Origin: Gammaproteobacteria bacterium
GTDB taxonomy: Bacteria; Pseudomonadota; Gammaproteobacteria; Nevskiales; Nevskiaceae
Length of the DNA stretch: 64,000 nt
Direction: 5' to 3'
Assembly (NCBI GenBank): GCA_016182805.1
Contig: JACPFV010000027.1
Coordinates: forward strand, 1-64,000
The position numbers and the translations under genes are program-made. The notes beneath the pieces are model-generated. The model saw nothing but the letters and a program-made list of their open reading frames with translations. It searched no databases and had not been told where the DNA came from. Positions 16,357-24,504 of this stretch are shown one piece after another (position 1 is the first letter of the stretch; every line of letters begins with the position of its first letter).

Positions 16357-17771
16357 AGACGGCGCCCGTCGCTTTCGCGCAAGGGGGATGCGGCGGCACC
16401 GCCGCTCCCGCTTCCGGTCGATTGCGGCGGGCGCTGGAGCGCATGGGGCATGCGATGGCACGCCACCGCGGCGCCATCGTCGGCATCCAGGCGGCCGTCG
16501 TCGTCGGTTATGCCGTGCTGCTGATCGCCCCCGCGTTCATGCCCTTGCCGGCGCAGGACGCCCACCTGTGGAACAACCTGCGCCTGTTCGCACAGTTCGT
16601 GTTCTGGGGACTGTGGTGGCCGTTCGTGATGGTCACGACCATGCTGCTGGGCCGCGTCTGGTGCGGCGTGTTCTGCCCGGAAGGCGCAATCACCGAGCTG
16701 GCCAGCCGGCACGGCCTGCGCCGCCGCATTCCGCGCTGGCTGCGCTGGGGCGGCTGGCCGTTCATCGCGTTCGCCGGCACCACGGTGTTCGGCCAGCTGG
16801 TCAGCGTGTACGAGTACCCGCAGGCGGCGTTGCTGGTGCTGGGCGGCTCGACCGTGGCAGCGGTGACAATCGGATTCCTCTACGGACGCGGCGTGCGCGT
16901 GTGGTGCCGCTACCTGTGCCCGGCCAACGGCGTGTTCGCGCTCCTGGCGCGGCTGGCGCCGGTGCACTTCGCGGTCAGCGATGCCGCCTGGCGCGCGGCG
17001 CCGCGCTCGACGCCGGCGGTGGACTGCCCGCCGATCCTGGACGTGCGCCACCTGGCCGGCACCGGCGCCTGCCACGCCTGCGGCCGCTGCAGCGGGCACC
17101 GCGGCGCCGTCGCCCTGCGCGCCCGTTCGCCGAACGCGGAAATCCTGGGCCGCACACCCGACTCGCGCTGGGAAGCGGTCCTGATCGCGTACGGGCTGCT
17201 CGGACTCGCAGTCGGGGCGTTCCAATGGAGTTCCAGTCCCTGGTTCGTGCGCCTGAAGCAGACCTTGGCGGAATGGGCGGTGATGCACGACTGGGCCTGG
17301 CTCCTGTCGGACCAGGTGCCCTGGTGGCTGCTGACGCCCTACCCCGAGGCCAACGACGTGTTCACGCGCCTCGACGGGCTGTGCATCCTGCTTTACATCG
17401 GCGCCACGGCCCTGGCGGTCGGCGGCTGGATCACGGGCTGGCTGGCGGTGGCCGGCCGCCTGCTGCGCAACCCCGCCCTGTCCGCGCGCCTGACGTTTGC
17501 GCTGACGCCGCTGGCGGGCATCTCGGTGTTCCTGGGCCTGACCATGCTGACCTTCGGCCAGCTCGCCGCCGAGCGCATCCGCGTGCCCGGCGTGCCGGCG
17601 CTACGCATCGCCTTGCTGGCCCTGGCGGTCGGGTGGTCGCTCCATCTGGCCTGGCGCATGCTCGCGCCACAACCCATCGCCGCCGCGCGCAAGGCCGGCG
17701 CCCTTACGGCTGTTGCCGTGGGTCTGGCGGTGGTACCGGCGGCCTGGGGGCTGATGTTCCACGTCTGGTGA
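16353..17771 (+). CDS. ftrD: Polyferredoxin membrane protein, FtrD/NapH-like
   Basis: 472 aa. About eight or nine membrane segments with cysteine motifs WCGVFCPEG (about 104-112), WCRYLCPANG (about 189-198) and CHACGRC near 240. This fits the NapH/NosR/RdxA family and the FtrD protein, which is proposed to pass electrons across the membrane during ferrous iron uptake. The last gene of the operon. The expected FTR1-type permease FtrC is absent from the operon and from the rest of the window. Confidence 0.8.
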   Translation: MKTAPVAFAQGGCGGTAAPASGRLRRALERMGHAMARHRGAIVGIQAAVVVGYAVLLIAPAFMPLPAQDAHLWNNLRLFAQFVFWGLWWPFVMVTTMLLGRVWCGVFCPEGAITELASRHGLRRRIPRWLRWGGWPFIAFAGTTVFGQLVSVYEYPQAALLVLGGSTVAAVTIGFLYGRGVRVWCRYLCPANGVFALLARLAPVHFAVSDAAWRAAPRSTPAVDCPPILDVRHLAGTGACHACGRCSGHRGAVALRARSPNAEILGRTPDSRWEAVLIAYGLLGLAVGAFQWSSSPWFVRLKQTLAEWAVMHDWAWLLSDQVPWWLLTPYPEANDVFTRLDGLCILLYIGATALAVGGWITGWLAVAGRLLRNPALSARLTFALTPLAGISVFLGLTMLTFGQLAAERIRVPGVPALRIALLALAVGWSLHLAWRMLAPQPIAAARKAGALTAVAVGLAVVPAAWGLMFHVW

Positions 17772-17814
17772 GACGCGCGCGGCGCCTTGTCCCGGCCACG
17801 TCGGCACCGGCTTT

Positions 17815-17828
17815 TTGATCCAGGTCAA
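17815..17828 (+). promoter_or_regulatory. FNR-type box before nrdD
   Basis: TTGATCCAGGTCAA, centred about 79 nt before the nrdD ATG. FNR control of class III ribonucleotide reductase is established in enteric bacteria and Pseudomonas. Confidence 0.8.
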
Positions 17829-17853
17829 ATCGCCGCAGCCCGCTTCCGTTAGC

Positions 17854-17880
17854 CTGAAACCACAATTAGTGGTGTTTCAG
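17854..17880 (+). repeat. Imperfect inverted repeat in the nrdD leader
   Basis: CTGAAAC (17854-17860) is mirrored by GTTTCAG (17874-17880), with inner CCAC/GTGG arms offset by one base. It lies between the FNR-type box and the ribosome site. It does not fit the 16-bp NrdR box well. It may be an operator or a leader hairpin. Confidence 0.35.
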
Positions 17881-17900
17881 AAGCGACGGAGGCACAAGAT

Positions 17901-19931
17901 ATGGGAAACAATGGGGGCAGGACCGTTCCTGCGTACATCCGCAAGCGCGACGGGCGACTGGAAACTTTCGAGGCGGACCGCATCCACCAGGCGCTGCTCA
18001 AGGCGGGCGCCGCCACCTCGGAGTACGGCGCGGACGCGGCCGCCGCACTGACCCAGGCCGCGGTCAAGGTCATCGCGCACCGCTACGGCGGCGGCGACAT
18101 TCCCACCGTCGAGCAGGTGCAGGACATCGTCGAACAGACCCTGATCGCCGCCGACTATTTCGACACCGCCCGCGCCTACATCGTCTACCGCGAGCAGCGC
18201 GCGCGGCTGCGCGCCGACCGGCGCACGGTGGTGGAGGTCGAGCGCTCGGTCAACGAGTACCTGACGCGCGCGGACTGGCGCGTCAACGCCAACGCCAATC
18301 AGGGCTATTCCCTGGGCGGCCTGATCCTGAACACCTCCGGCAAGGTGATCGCCAACTACTGGCTCAACCACGTCTACCCCGCCGAGGCCGGCGTCGCGCA
18401 CCGCGAGGCGGACATCCATATCCACGACCTCGACATGCTGTCCGGCTACTGCGCCGGCTGGTCGCTGCGCACGCTGCTGCGCGAAGGCTTGAACGGCGTG
18501 CCGGGCAAGGTCGAGGCGGGGCCGCCGCGGCACATGTCGTCGGCCGTGGGCCAGATCGTCAACTTCCTCGGCACGCTGCAGAACGAATGGGCCGGCGCGC
18601 AGGCTTTTTCGTCTTTCGACACCTACATGGCGCCGTTCGTGCGCAAGGTCCGTCTCGGATACGCCGAGGTCAAGCAGTACATCCAGCAGCTGATCTACAA
18701 CCTCAACGTACCCTCGCGCTGGGGCACGCAGACGCCATTCACCAACCTCACCTTCGACTGGGTCTGCCCGGAGGACCTGCGCAAGGAAGTGCCGGTGGTC
18801 GGCGGCGAGGAGATGCCGTTCACCTACGGCGAGCTGCGCCGGGAGATGGACCTGATCAACCGCGCCTACATCGAAGTGATGACCGCGGGCGACGCCAAGG
18901 GGCGCGTGTTCACCTTCCCGATCCCGACCTACAACATCACGCGCGACTTCGACTGGGACTCCGACAACGCCGGCCTGCTGTTCGCCATGACCGCGAAGTA
19001 CGGCCTGCCGTACTTCCAGAACTTCATCAACTCGGACATGCAGCCCAACCAGGTGCGCTCGATGTGCTGCCGCCTCCAACTGGACCTGCGCGAGCTGCTC
19101 AAGCGCGGCAACGGCCTGTTCGGCTCGGCCGAGCAGACCGGCTCCATCGGCGTGGTCACGATCAACTGCGCGCGCCTGGGATTCCTGCACGCCGGCAACG
19201 AGGCCGGCCTGCTCAAGCGCCTGGACGAGCTGCTGGCGATCGCGCGCGACTCGCTGGAGATCAAGCGCAAGGTCATCCAGCAGTTCATGGACATGGGTCT
19301 GTACCCGTACACCAAGCGCTACCTGGGAACGCTGCGCAACCACTTCTCCACCATCGGCGTGAACGGCATCAACGAGATGGTGCGCAACTTCACCCGCGAC
19401 GCCCACGATCTCACGACGGACGACGGCCACCGCATGGCCTGCCGCCTGCTGGATCATGTGCGCGCACGGATGACCCAGTTCCAGGAACAAAGCGGGCATC
19501 TGTACAACCTGGAGGCGACTCCGGCGGAAGGCACCACCTACCGCTTCGCCAAGGAGGACCGCAAGCGCTTCCCCGGCATCGTGCAGGCCGGCACGGCGGA
19601 GGCGCCGTATTACACGAACTCGTCGCAACTGCCGGTGGGCTTCACCGACGACGCCTTCGAGGCGCTGCGACGGCAGGACGAGCTTCAGTGCAAGTACACC
19701 GGCGGCACGGTGCTGCACCTGTACATGGGCGAGCGCCTGTCCTCGCCGGAGGCCTGCAAGCGCCTGGTGCGCCGCGCGCTGGAGAACTTCCGCCTGCCGT
19801 ACATCACGGTCACGCCGACTTTCTCGATCTGCCCCAAGCACGGCTACCTGTCGGGCGAGCACGAGTTCTGCCCGCGCTGCGACGAAGAGCTGCTGGCGAA
19901 GAAATTCGGCCAGGACTGCACCTGCGCCTAG
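17901..19931 (+). CDS. nrdD: Anaerobic ribonucleoside-triphosphate reductase, catalytic core
   Basis: 676 aa. Class III ribonucleotide reductase that makes dNTPs without oxygen. An ATP-cone domain (about 1-100, opening VPAYIRKRDGRLETFEADRI) is followed by the ten-stranded barrel, with NCARLGFLHAG, and a zinc site CPKHGYLSGEHEFCPRC near the end. The chain then stops at CTCA. The usual C-terminal glycyl-radical loop is missing here and is found on the next small gene. ATG follows GGAGG by 8 nt. An FNR-type box lies upstream. Confidence 0.95.
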   Translation: MGNNGGRTVPAYIRKRDGRLETFEADRIHQALLKAGAATSEYGADAAAALTQAAVKVIAHRYGGGDIPTVEQVQDIVEQTLIAADYFDTARAYIVYREQRARLRADRRTVVEVERSVNEYLTRADWRVNANANQGYSLGGLILNTSGKVIANYWLNHVYPAEAGVAHREADIHIHDLDMLSGYCAGWSLRTLLREGLNGVPGKVEAGPPRHMSSAVGQIVNFLGTLQNEWAGAQAFSSFDTYMAPFVRKVRLGYAEVKQYIQQLIYNLNVPSRWGTQTPFTNLTFDWVCPEDLRKEVPVVGGEEMPFTYGELRREMDLINRAYIEVMTAGDAKGRVFTFPIPTYNITRDFDWDSDNAGLLFAMTAKYGLPYFQNFINSDMQPNQVRSMCCRLQLDLRELLKRGNGLFGSAEQTGSIGVVTINCARLGFLHAGNEAGLLKRLDELLAIARDSLEIKRKVIQQFMDMGLYPYTKRYLGTLRNHFSTIGVNGINEMVRNFTRDAHDLTTDDGHRMACRLLDHVRARMTQFQEQSGHLYNLEATPAEGTTYRFAKEDRKRFPGIVQAGTAEAPYYTNSSQLPVGFTDDAFEALRRQDELQCKYTGGTVLHLYMGERLSSPEACKRLVRRALENFRLPYITVTPTFSICPKHGYLSGEHEFCPRCDEELLAKKFGQDCTCA

Positions 19932-19960
19932 CGGCGCGATCACACCACAAGGAGACGACC

Positions 19961-20152
19961 ATGGATGCACAGCAACTGCTCACGAGCGAAGAACGCACCC
20001 GCTGCGAAGTGTGGACCCGGGTGATGGGGTACCACCGCCCGGTTTCCGAGTTCAATCCCGGCAAGCGCAGCGAGCACCACGAGCGCCAGCATTTTGCCGA
20101 ACGGCCGGAAGGGGCATGCGCCCGCACGCCGGAACCGGCGGCGGCCTGTTGA
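19961..20152 (+). CDS. Separate glycyl-radical peptide of class III ribonucleotide reductase
   Basis: 63 aa. The sequence RCEVWTRVMGYHRPVSEFNPG (split here: RCEVWTRVMGY, then HRPVSEFNPGK) matches the C-terminal glycyl-radical segment of NrdD, with G23 as the likely radical residue. It begins with ATG after AAGGAG at 6 nt, 29 nt after the nrdD stop and in a different frame, so it is translated independently. It overlaps nrdG by 37 nt. I infer that it docks on the NrdD core, as GrcA does on pyruvate formate-lyase; this is not shown by sequence. Confidence 0.85.
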   Translation: MDAQQLLTSEERTRCEVWTRVMGYHRPVSEFNPGKRSEHHERQHFAERPEGACARTPEPAAAC

Positions 20153-20901
20153 CGGCCTGTCTGCCCGCGCCGGCCGCCGCCGGCAACGCGGCGCGCGCCG
20201 CCGCCGCGCTGCGCATCGGCGGCCTCGTCCCGCTGACCGGCGTGGACTACCCCGGCGAGCTGGCGGCGGTGGTGTTCTGCCAGGGCTGCCCCTGGCGCTG
20301 CCGCTATTGCCACAACCCGCACCTGATCCCGGCGCGCGGCGCCGTCGCGATTCGGTGGGAGGATGTGGAGCGGTTTCTGGAAACGCGCCGCGGGTTGCTG
20401 GATGCGGTCGTGTTCAGCGGCGGCGAGCCGACCGCACAGGGCGCTCTCGTCGCCGCCTGCCGGCGCGTGCGCGAGCTGGGGTTCCGCGTGGGCCTGCACA
20501 CCGCCGGCGCCTGTCCGGAGAGGCTGCGCAGGCTGCTGCCGCATTGCGACTGGGTGGGCCTGGACATCAAGTCCCTGCCCGAGGATTACGGCGCTCTGAC
20601 CGGCGCGGCCGGCGCCGCCGGGCGTGCCTGGCGCAGCCTCGACCTGCTGCTGGAGTCGGGGATCCGCTACGAAGTGCGCACCACGGTCCACTCCGAGTTC
20701 GCCAGCGCGCCCGGCCTGCGGCGGCTGGCCGACGCATTGTGGCAGCGCGGCGTGCGGCACTGGGCCCTGCAGCTGTGCGAAACGAGCCGCGGCGAGGCGC
20801 GCGCCCTGGGTTCCAACCGCTGGCGACCGGCGGACCTGGATTCGATCGGGCCGGAATGGCGCGAACGCTTCGACACGCTGGCGCTGCGCGGCGCCGGCTG
20901 A
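20116..20901 (+). CDS. nrdG: Anaerobic ribonucleotide reductase activating enzyme (radical SAM)
   Basis: 261 aa. Uses a [4Fe-4S] cluster and S-adenosylmethionine to make the glycyl radical on NrdD. The cluster motif CPWRCRYC gives C58, C62 and C65. VFSGGEPTAQ is the SAM-binding GGE motif. Longer than E. coli NrdG (154 aa), with an Ala-rich extension of about 30 residues. The chosen ATG has GGAAGGGG just upstream and lies inside the glycyl-radical peptide gene, so expression of the two is tied. Confidence 0.92.
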   Translation: MRPHAGTGGGLLTACLPAPAAAGNAARAAAALRIGGLVPLTGVDYPGELAAVVFCQGCPWRCRYCHNPHLIPARGAVAIRWEDVERFLETRRGLLDAVVFSGGEPTAQGALVAACRRVRELGFRVGLHTAGACPERLRRLLPHCDWVGLDIKSLPEDYGALTGAAGAAGRAWRSLDLLLESGIRYEVRTTVHSEFASAPGLRRLADALWQRGVRHWALQLCETSRGEARALGSNRWRPADLDSIGPEWRERFDTLALRGAG

Positions 20902-20995
20902 ACCGTCGGCGGCTCATGGTCCACGGGCCTTGCCGGGCGCATACTGGCCGCGCGCGGCGAGGCGTTCAACCAAGCTGTGAACGGAGGACGTGACG

Positions 20996-21460
20996 ATGAA
21001 AGGCGACCCGCAGGTCATTTCCTATCTGAACCAGTACCTCTCCATCGAACTGACCGGTCACAAGCAGTACCTGCTCCACTCCAAGTTGTGCGAGCACGCC
21101 GGCCTGCACCGGCTCAAGGAGATCCAGCACCAGTACAGCGCCGAGGAGACGAACCACGCCGCGAAGCTGCTGGAGCGCATCCTGTTCCTGGAGGGACAGC
21201 CCGCCTTGCAGGACGCGCGGCAAATCGTCGTGAGCGCCACGGTCGCCGACCAGTTGCAGCTCGACCTGAGCCTGATCGGCCACGCCATGCCGCTGCTGCG
21301 CAAGGCCGTGCTGGAATGCGAAAGCCGCAACGACTACGTCAGCCGCGACCTGTTCCGGGAAATGCTGGCGGACGAGGAAAAGCATTTCCATTGGCTGGAA
21401 ACGCAACTGGAGCTGATCCAGAAAGTCGGCGTGCAGAACTACGTGCAGTCGCAGATGTAA
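20996..21460 (+). CDS. bfr: Bacterioferritin
   Basis: 154 aa from the ATG; GGAGG lies 8 nt before it, whereas an in-frame GTG two codons earlier is too close to that site. Four-helix 24-mer iron store. Ferroxidase ligands are seen as E18-type (YLSIELTGHKQYLLH), EIQHQYSAEETNHAAKL, and a late ADEEKHFHWLE. The haem-ligand Met (about residue 52 in Bfr) lies in a region here reading LLERILFLEG, so no haem Met is evident. Stands alone after nrdG. Confidence 0.92.
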   Translation: MKGDPQVISYLNQYLSIELTGHKQYLLHSKLCEHAGLHRLKEIQHQYSAEETNHAAKLLERILFLEGQPALQDARQIVVSATVADQLQLDLSLIGHAMPLLRKAVLECESRNDYVSRDLFREMLADEEKHFHWLETQLELIQKVGVQNYVQSQM

Positions 21461-21482
21461 CACGGCCCGCGCCGCGGCGTGC

Positions 21483-22508
21483 TCAGCCGTCGGCGCCCTG
21501 CCCGTAACCCAGCGCGTATCGGACGTAGTCGCGCACCTGCGCGAAGCCTTGCTCGTAGCCGATTTCCGGCCGGTAGCCGAGCTGCACGCGCGCCTTGTCG
21601 ATGGGGATGCGGTGCTCGGCGCCGACCAGGCCCAGCGCCTCGCGCGTCAGCGGCGGCGCTCCGGACAGGCGCAGCAGTCGCCACAGCAGCTCGCCGGCGC
21701 CGGCGCCGAAGCGCGCGACGGGAAGCGGCAGCGAGCGGACGCGATCGCCCCGACCCGCCGCCGCGGCAAGGTCGGTGAAATAGCGGCGCCAGGTGATGTC
21801 CGATCCGTCCAGCGCGTTGTAGGTCTCGCCGGCGGCCTGCGGCAGGGCGGCGGCGCGCACGATCGCGTCCACCACGTTGTCCACGTACGCCAGGCCGGCG
21901 TTGAACTCCCCGCCGCCGATCAGGATCGGCAGCTTGCTCTTGAGCTTGTCCAGCACCGTGTGCACCCAGGGGGTGCGGCCGGGGCCGTAGACGTTGCCGG
22001 GCCGCACGATGGACACGGCCAGCCCCTCGCGCTCGGCCAGGCGCCGGGCGACCCGCTCCTGCGCCTGCTTGGCGCGCGAGTACGGGCCGGCGGCGGCGCC
22101 GTGCGGATGCGCCTCGTCGCAGCGGTCGCGCGCGATGGCATCGCCGTACACCGCGATGCTCGATACCAGCACGGCGCGCGCCTTTTCGCGCGCGGCGCAG
22201 CCGAGTACGTTTTCCGTCCCCTGCACGGTCACGCGCTGGTGTGCCGAGTCGGGAAAATGGTCGCCGACCAGGCAGGCCAGGTGCAGCACGGTGCCGGCGC
22301 CGCGCATCGCCGCCTGCACGCTCGCAAGGTCGGTGACGTCACCGCGGCAGATGTCGACCGTGGCCGGCATCTGCGGGCCGACCGTCTCGCCGGGCAGCAC
22401 CAAGGCACGGATCGTGTTGCCGTCGGCCGCCAGGCGCCGGACCAGCCGCAGGCCGATGAAGCCGTTTGCCCCGGTGACGAGCACCGGATTGTCGAATCGG
22501 AATTGCAC
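21483..22508 (-). CDS. NAD-dependent epimerase/dehydratase (extended SDR)
   Basis: 341 aa. Rossmann motif TGANGFIG at the N-terminus, catalytic Ser in LVSSIAVYGD and the YxxxK pair in GPYSRAKQAQ. These mark an extended short-chain dehydrogenase of the UDP-glucose epimerase / 3-beta-hydroxysteroid dehydrogenase type. The substrate cannot be told. GTG at 22508 is chosen because AGGGGGT lies about 6 nt before it; an ATG at 22532 has no ribosome site. Convergent with bfr, 22 nt apart. Confidence 0.85.
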   Translation of the reverse strand: MQFRFDNPVLVTGANGFIGLRLVRRLAADGNTIRALVLPGETVGPQMPATVDICRGDVTDLASVQAAMRGAGTVLHLACLVGDHFPDSAHQRVTVQGTENVLGCAAREKARAVLVSSIAVYGDAIARDRCDEAHPHGAAAGPYSRAKQAQERVARRLAEREGLAVSIVRPGNVYGPGRTPWVHTVLDKLKSKLPILIGGGEFNAGLAYVDNVVDAIVRAAALPQAAGETYNALDGSDITWRRYFTDLAAAAGRGDRVRSLPLPVARFGAGAGELLWRLLRLSGAPPLTREALGLVGAEHRIPIDKARVQLGYRPEIGYEQGFAQVRDYVRYALGYGQGADG

Positions 22509-22598
22509 GCGGATACCCCCTGCATCGCACATGGCGGTTATTGTCGTCGGGCGATTCTCTCCAAGTTCCCAGTCTGCTGCGCGCCCGGCATCGCGCAT

Positions 22599-22612
22599 CT
22601 GATCTGCGTCAA
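22599..22612 (+). promoter_or_regulatory. FNR-type box (one mismatch) before the haem-c propeller gene
   Basis: CTGATCTGCGTCAA departs from the consensus at the first base only. Its centre is 74 nt before the gene start at 22680, the same spacing as the narK1, narX and 33256 boxes, which supports it as a real site. Confidence 0.5.
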
Positions 22613-22679
22613 AATGTCGGCCGCGAGGCTGCCACACCATTCCAGCGCCGCGGCTCGCGGCGGCGATTCGGGGGAACGC

Positions 22680-24443
22680 ATGAAGAAGACCTTTGCGGCC
22701 GGGCTGGTGCTCGCGCCCGCCCTGTTCCAGGCCGCCGCGGCGGCAAGCCTGCAAGGTGTCGTCAACGCACCGGACGGCCGCCCGGTGGCCGGCGCCGTCG
22801 TCAGCCTGACCCGCGGCGACGGCGTGCTGCGCGAGTCGGCGTACAGCGGCGCGGACGGGCGCTTCGCCCTGTCCACCGCGCAGTCCGGCGCGGCCACGCT
22901 GCGCATCCGCGCGGCGCGCTTCGCCGACGACGCGCGCGAGCTGAACCTCGACGACGCCCAGCGGGTGGAGCTGCGCGTGGCGCTGCGCCCGCTGACCGAT
23001 CCGGCACAGATCTCGGACGCTCTGCCCGCCTCGGCGCACGCGGCCCGCGTCCAACTCGACGACGCGCGCGTCCGCCAGAGCTACCGCAGCCAGTGCTTCT
23101 ACTGCCACCAGATCGGCAACGCCTGGACGCGGCGGCCGAAGTCCGAGGACCGGTGGAGCGACACGCTCGACCGCATGCAGCGCTACGGCGCGCTGATTAC
23201 CTGGGACAGCGAGCGCGACATCGTGCGCACGCTGGCGGCCACCTTCGACGGCCGCCCGATCCCGGACCGGCAGACGCAGGCCTACGATCCCGCCCTCGCC
23301 AGCGCCAAGCTGACCGAGGTCGCGGTGGCCGGCGGCATGTCGTTCGTGCACGACCTGGAGCTGGGGCTGGACGGCCGCTTCTACAGCGTCGACATGGCCA
23401 ACGACATCGTTTACGTCACCGACCTGGCCAGCGGGCGCTCGGAGCCGGTGCCGATCCCGGACAAGGGCCTGCCGCTGCACGCCGAGCTGGCCGGCGCCTC
23501 CGCGCCGGTCGCCGCGTTCAACGCACACCACGGCCCGCACAGCATCGTGCGCGGGCCGGACGGCCGCTTCTACACCACCCACTCGATGTCGGCCGGGATC
23601 GGCGTGCTCGACCCGAAGACGCGGCGGTTCGAGTTCCACAAGGTCGGCGGCGGCGCGGTGTACCCGCACACGCTGCGCTTCGACCGCGACGGCGTGTTGT
23701 GGTTTTCCATCGCCCTGTCCAACCAGCTCGGGCGCTTCGACCCGCGCACCGGCGCGATGCGGGTGATCGCCCTGCCCTCCGGCGACTTCTGGCGCTGGCT
23801 GTCGGACAAGACCCTGGCCGGCATGCTCAAGGTAACGTCGTGGTTCCCCGGCAAGGACCTGCACCTGATCCTGTCGCACCATAAGTGGAGCGGCCAGGGC
23901 CATCGCATCCTCAACCTGCCGTACGGCCTGGACATCAACCCGCTGGACGGCAGCGTGTGGTACTCCAAGCTCTACGCCGACCGCATCGGCCGCTACGACC
24001 CCGGGACCGGCGCGATCGAGGAATGGCCGACGCCGCTGGAGGGGCCGCGGCGCATGCGCTTCGCGTCCGACGGCACGCTGTGGATCCCGGCCTTCGGCGG
24101 CAGCGGGCTGATGAAGTTCGACCCGCGCAGCGAGCGCTTCGAATCCTATCCGCTGCCGGTGCTCGCCGACGGCGAGTTCGAGACGCCGTACGCGCTGAAC
24201 GTGCATCCGGCCACCGGCGACGTGTGGATCACCTCGAACCTGTCGGACCGCATGTTCCGCTTCATCCCGGCGACGGCGAAATGGATCGCCTACCCGATGA
24301 GCACGCGCACGACGTACATGCGCGACATCGTGTTCGCACCGGACGGCGCGGTCTGCTCGACCAACTCCAACCTGCCCGCACCGGCGATCGAGGGGCAGGT
24401 CCAGGCGATCGTCTGCCTGCAACCGGGCGCGGCGCCCGGCTGA
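22680..24443 (+). CDS. Secreted haem-c protein with Vgb-like beta-propeller
   Basis: 587 aa. Signal peptide (about 1-22), a carboxypeptidase-regulatory-like beta-sandwich (about 24-105), one c-type haem motif CFYCH (C139, C142, H143), and a C-terminal six-bladed propeller (about 215-580) with repeats such as LGLDGRFYSVD, RGPDGRFYTTH and RFDRDGVLWFS, as in virginiamycin B lyase (Vgb) and SMP-30 relatives. A haem suggests periplasmic electron transfer or an oxidation linked to anaerobic respiration; the substrate is unknown. A near-consensus FNR-type box lies upstream. Convergent with fabB. Confidence 0.75.
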   Translation: MKKTFAAGLVLAPALFQAAAAASLQGVVNAPDGRPVAGAVVSLTRGDGVLRESAYSGADGRFALSTAQSGAATLRIRAARFADDARELNLDDAQRVELRVALRPLTDPAQISDALPASAHAARVQLDDARVRQSYRSQCFYCHQIGNAWTRRPKSEDRWSDTLDRMQRYGALITWDSERDIVRTLAATFDGRPIPDRQTQAYDPALASAKLTEVAVAGGMSFVHDLELGLDGRFYSVDMANDIVYVTDLASGRSEPVPIPDKGLPLHAELAGASAPVAAFNAHHGPHSIVRGPDGRFYTTHSMSAGIGVLDPKTRRFEFHKVGGGAVYPHTLRFDRDGVLWFSIALSNQLGRFDPRTGAMRVIALPSGDFWRWLSDKTLAGMLKVTSWFPGKDLHLILSHHKWSGQGHRILNLPYGLDINPLDGSVWYSKLYADRIGRYDPGTGAIEEWPTPLEGPRRMRFASDGTLWIPAFGGSGLMKFDPRSERFESYPLPVLADGEFETPYALNVHPATGDVWITSNLSDRMFRFIPATAKWIAYPMSTRTTYMRDIVFAPDGAVCSTNSNLPAPAIEGQVQAIVCLQPGAAPG

Positions 24444-24504
24444 CGCGCATAGCGCGCCTCGTCCCGGAGGAGGCCCACATAGGGGCCGACGCTGGGACTG
24501 GAAG

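Noticed and set aside
17850-17885. NrdR box before nrdD
   Set aside because: The palindrome has an odd centre and does not match the 16-bp NrdR consensus, and the expected second box is not seen.
19929-19961. A frameshift joining nrdD and the glycyl-radical peptide
   Set aside because: The second gene has its own AAGGAG and ATG at normal spacing, and the nrdD frame ends right after a complete zinc site. It is left as a check because the upstream frame of the small gene is also open.
17877-19970. A 697-residue open frame on the minus strand across nrdD
   Set aside because: A GC-driven shadow of nrdD, with low-complexity composition and no motif.
20990-20992. GTG as the bacterioferritin start
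   Set aside because: GGAGG lies only 2 nt before this GTG but 8 nt before the ATG at 20996.
22533-24422. Minus-strand extension of the epimerase frame over the haem-c gene
   Set aside because: The frame stays open because of GC bias; the Rossmann motif starts only near 22490, with a ribosome site before the GTG at 22508.
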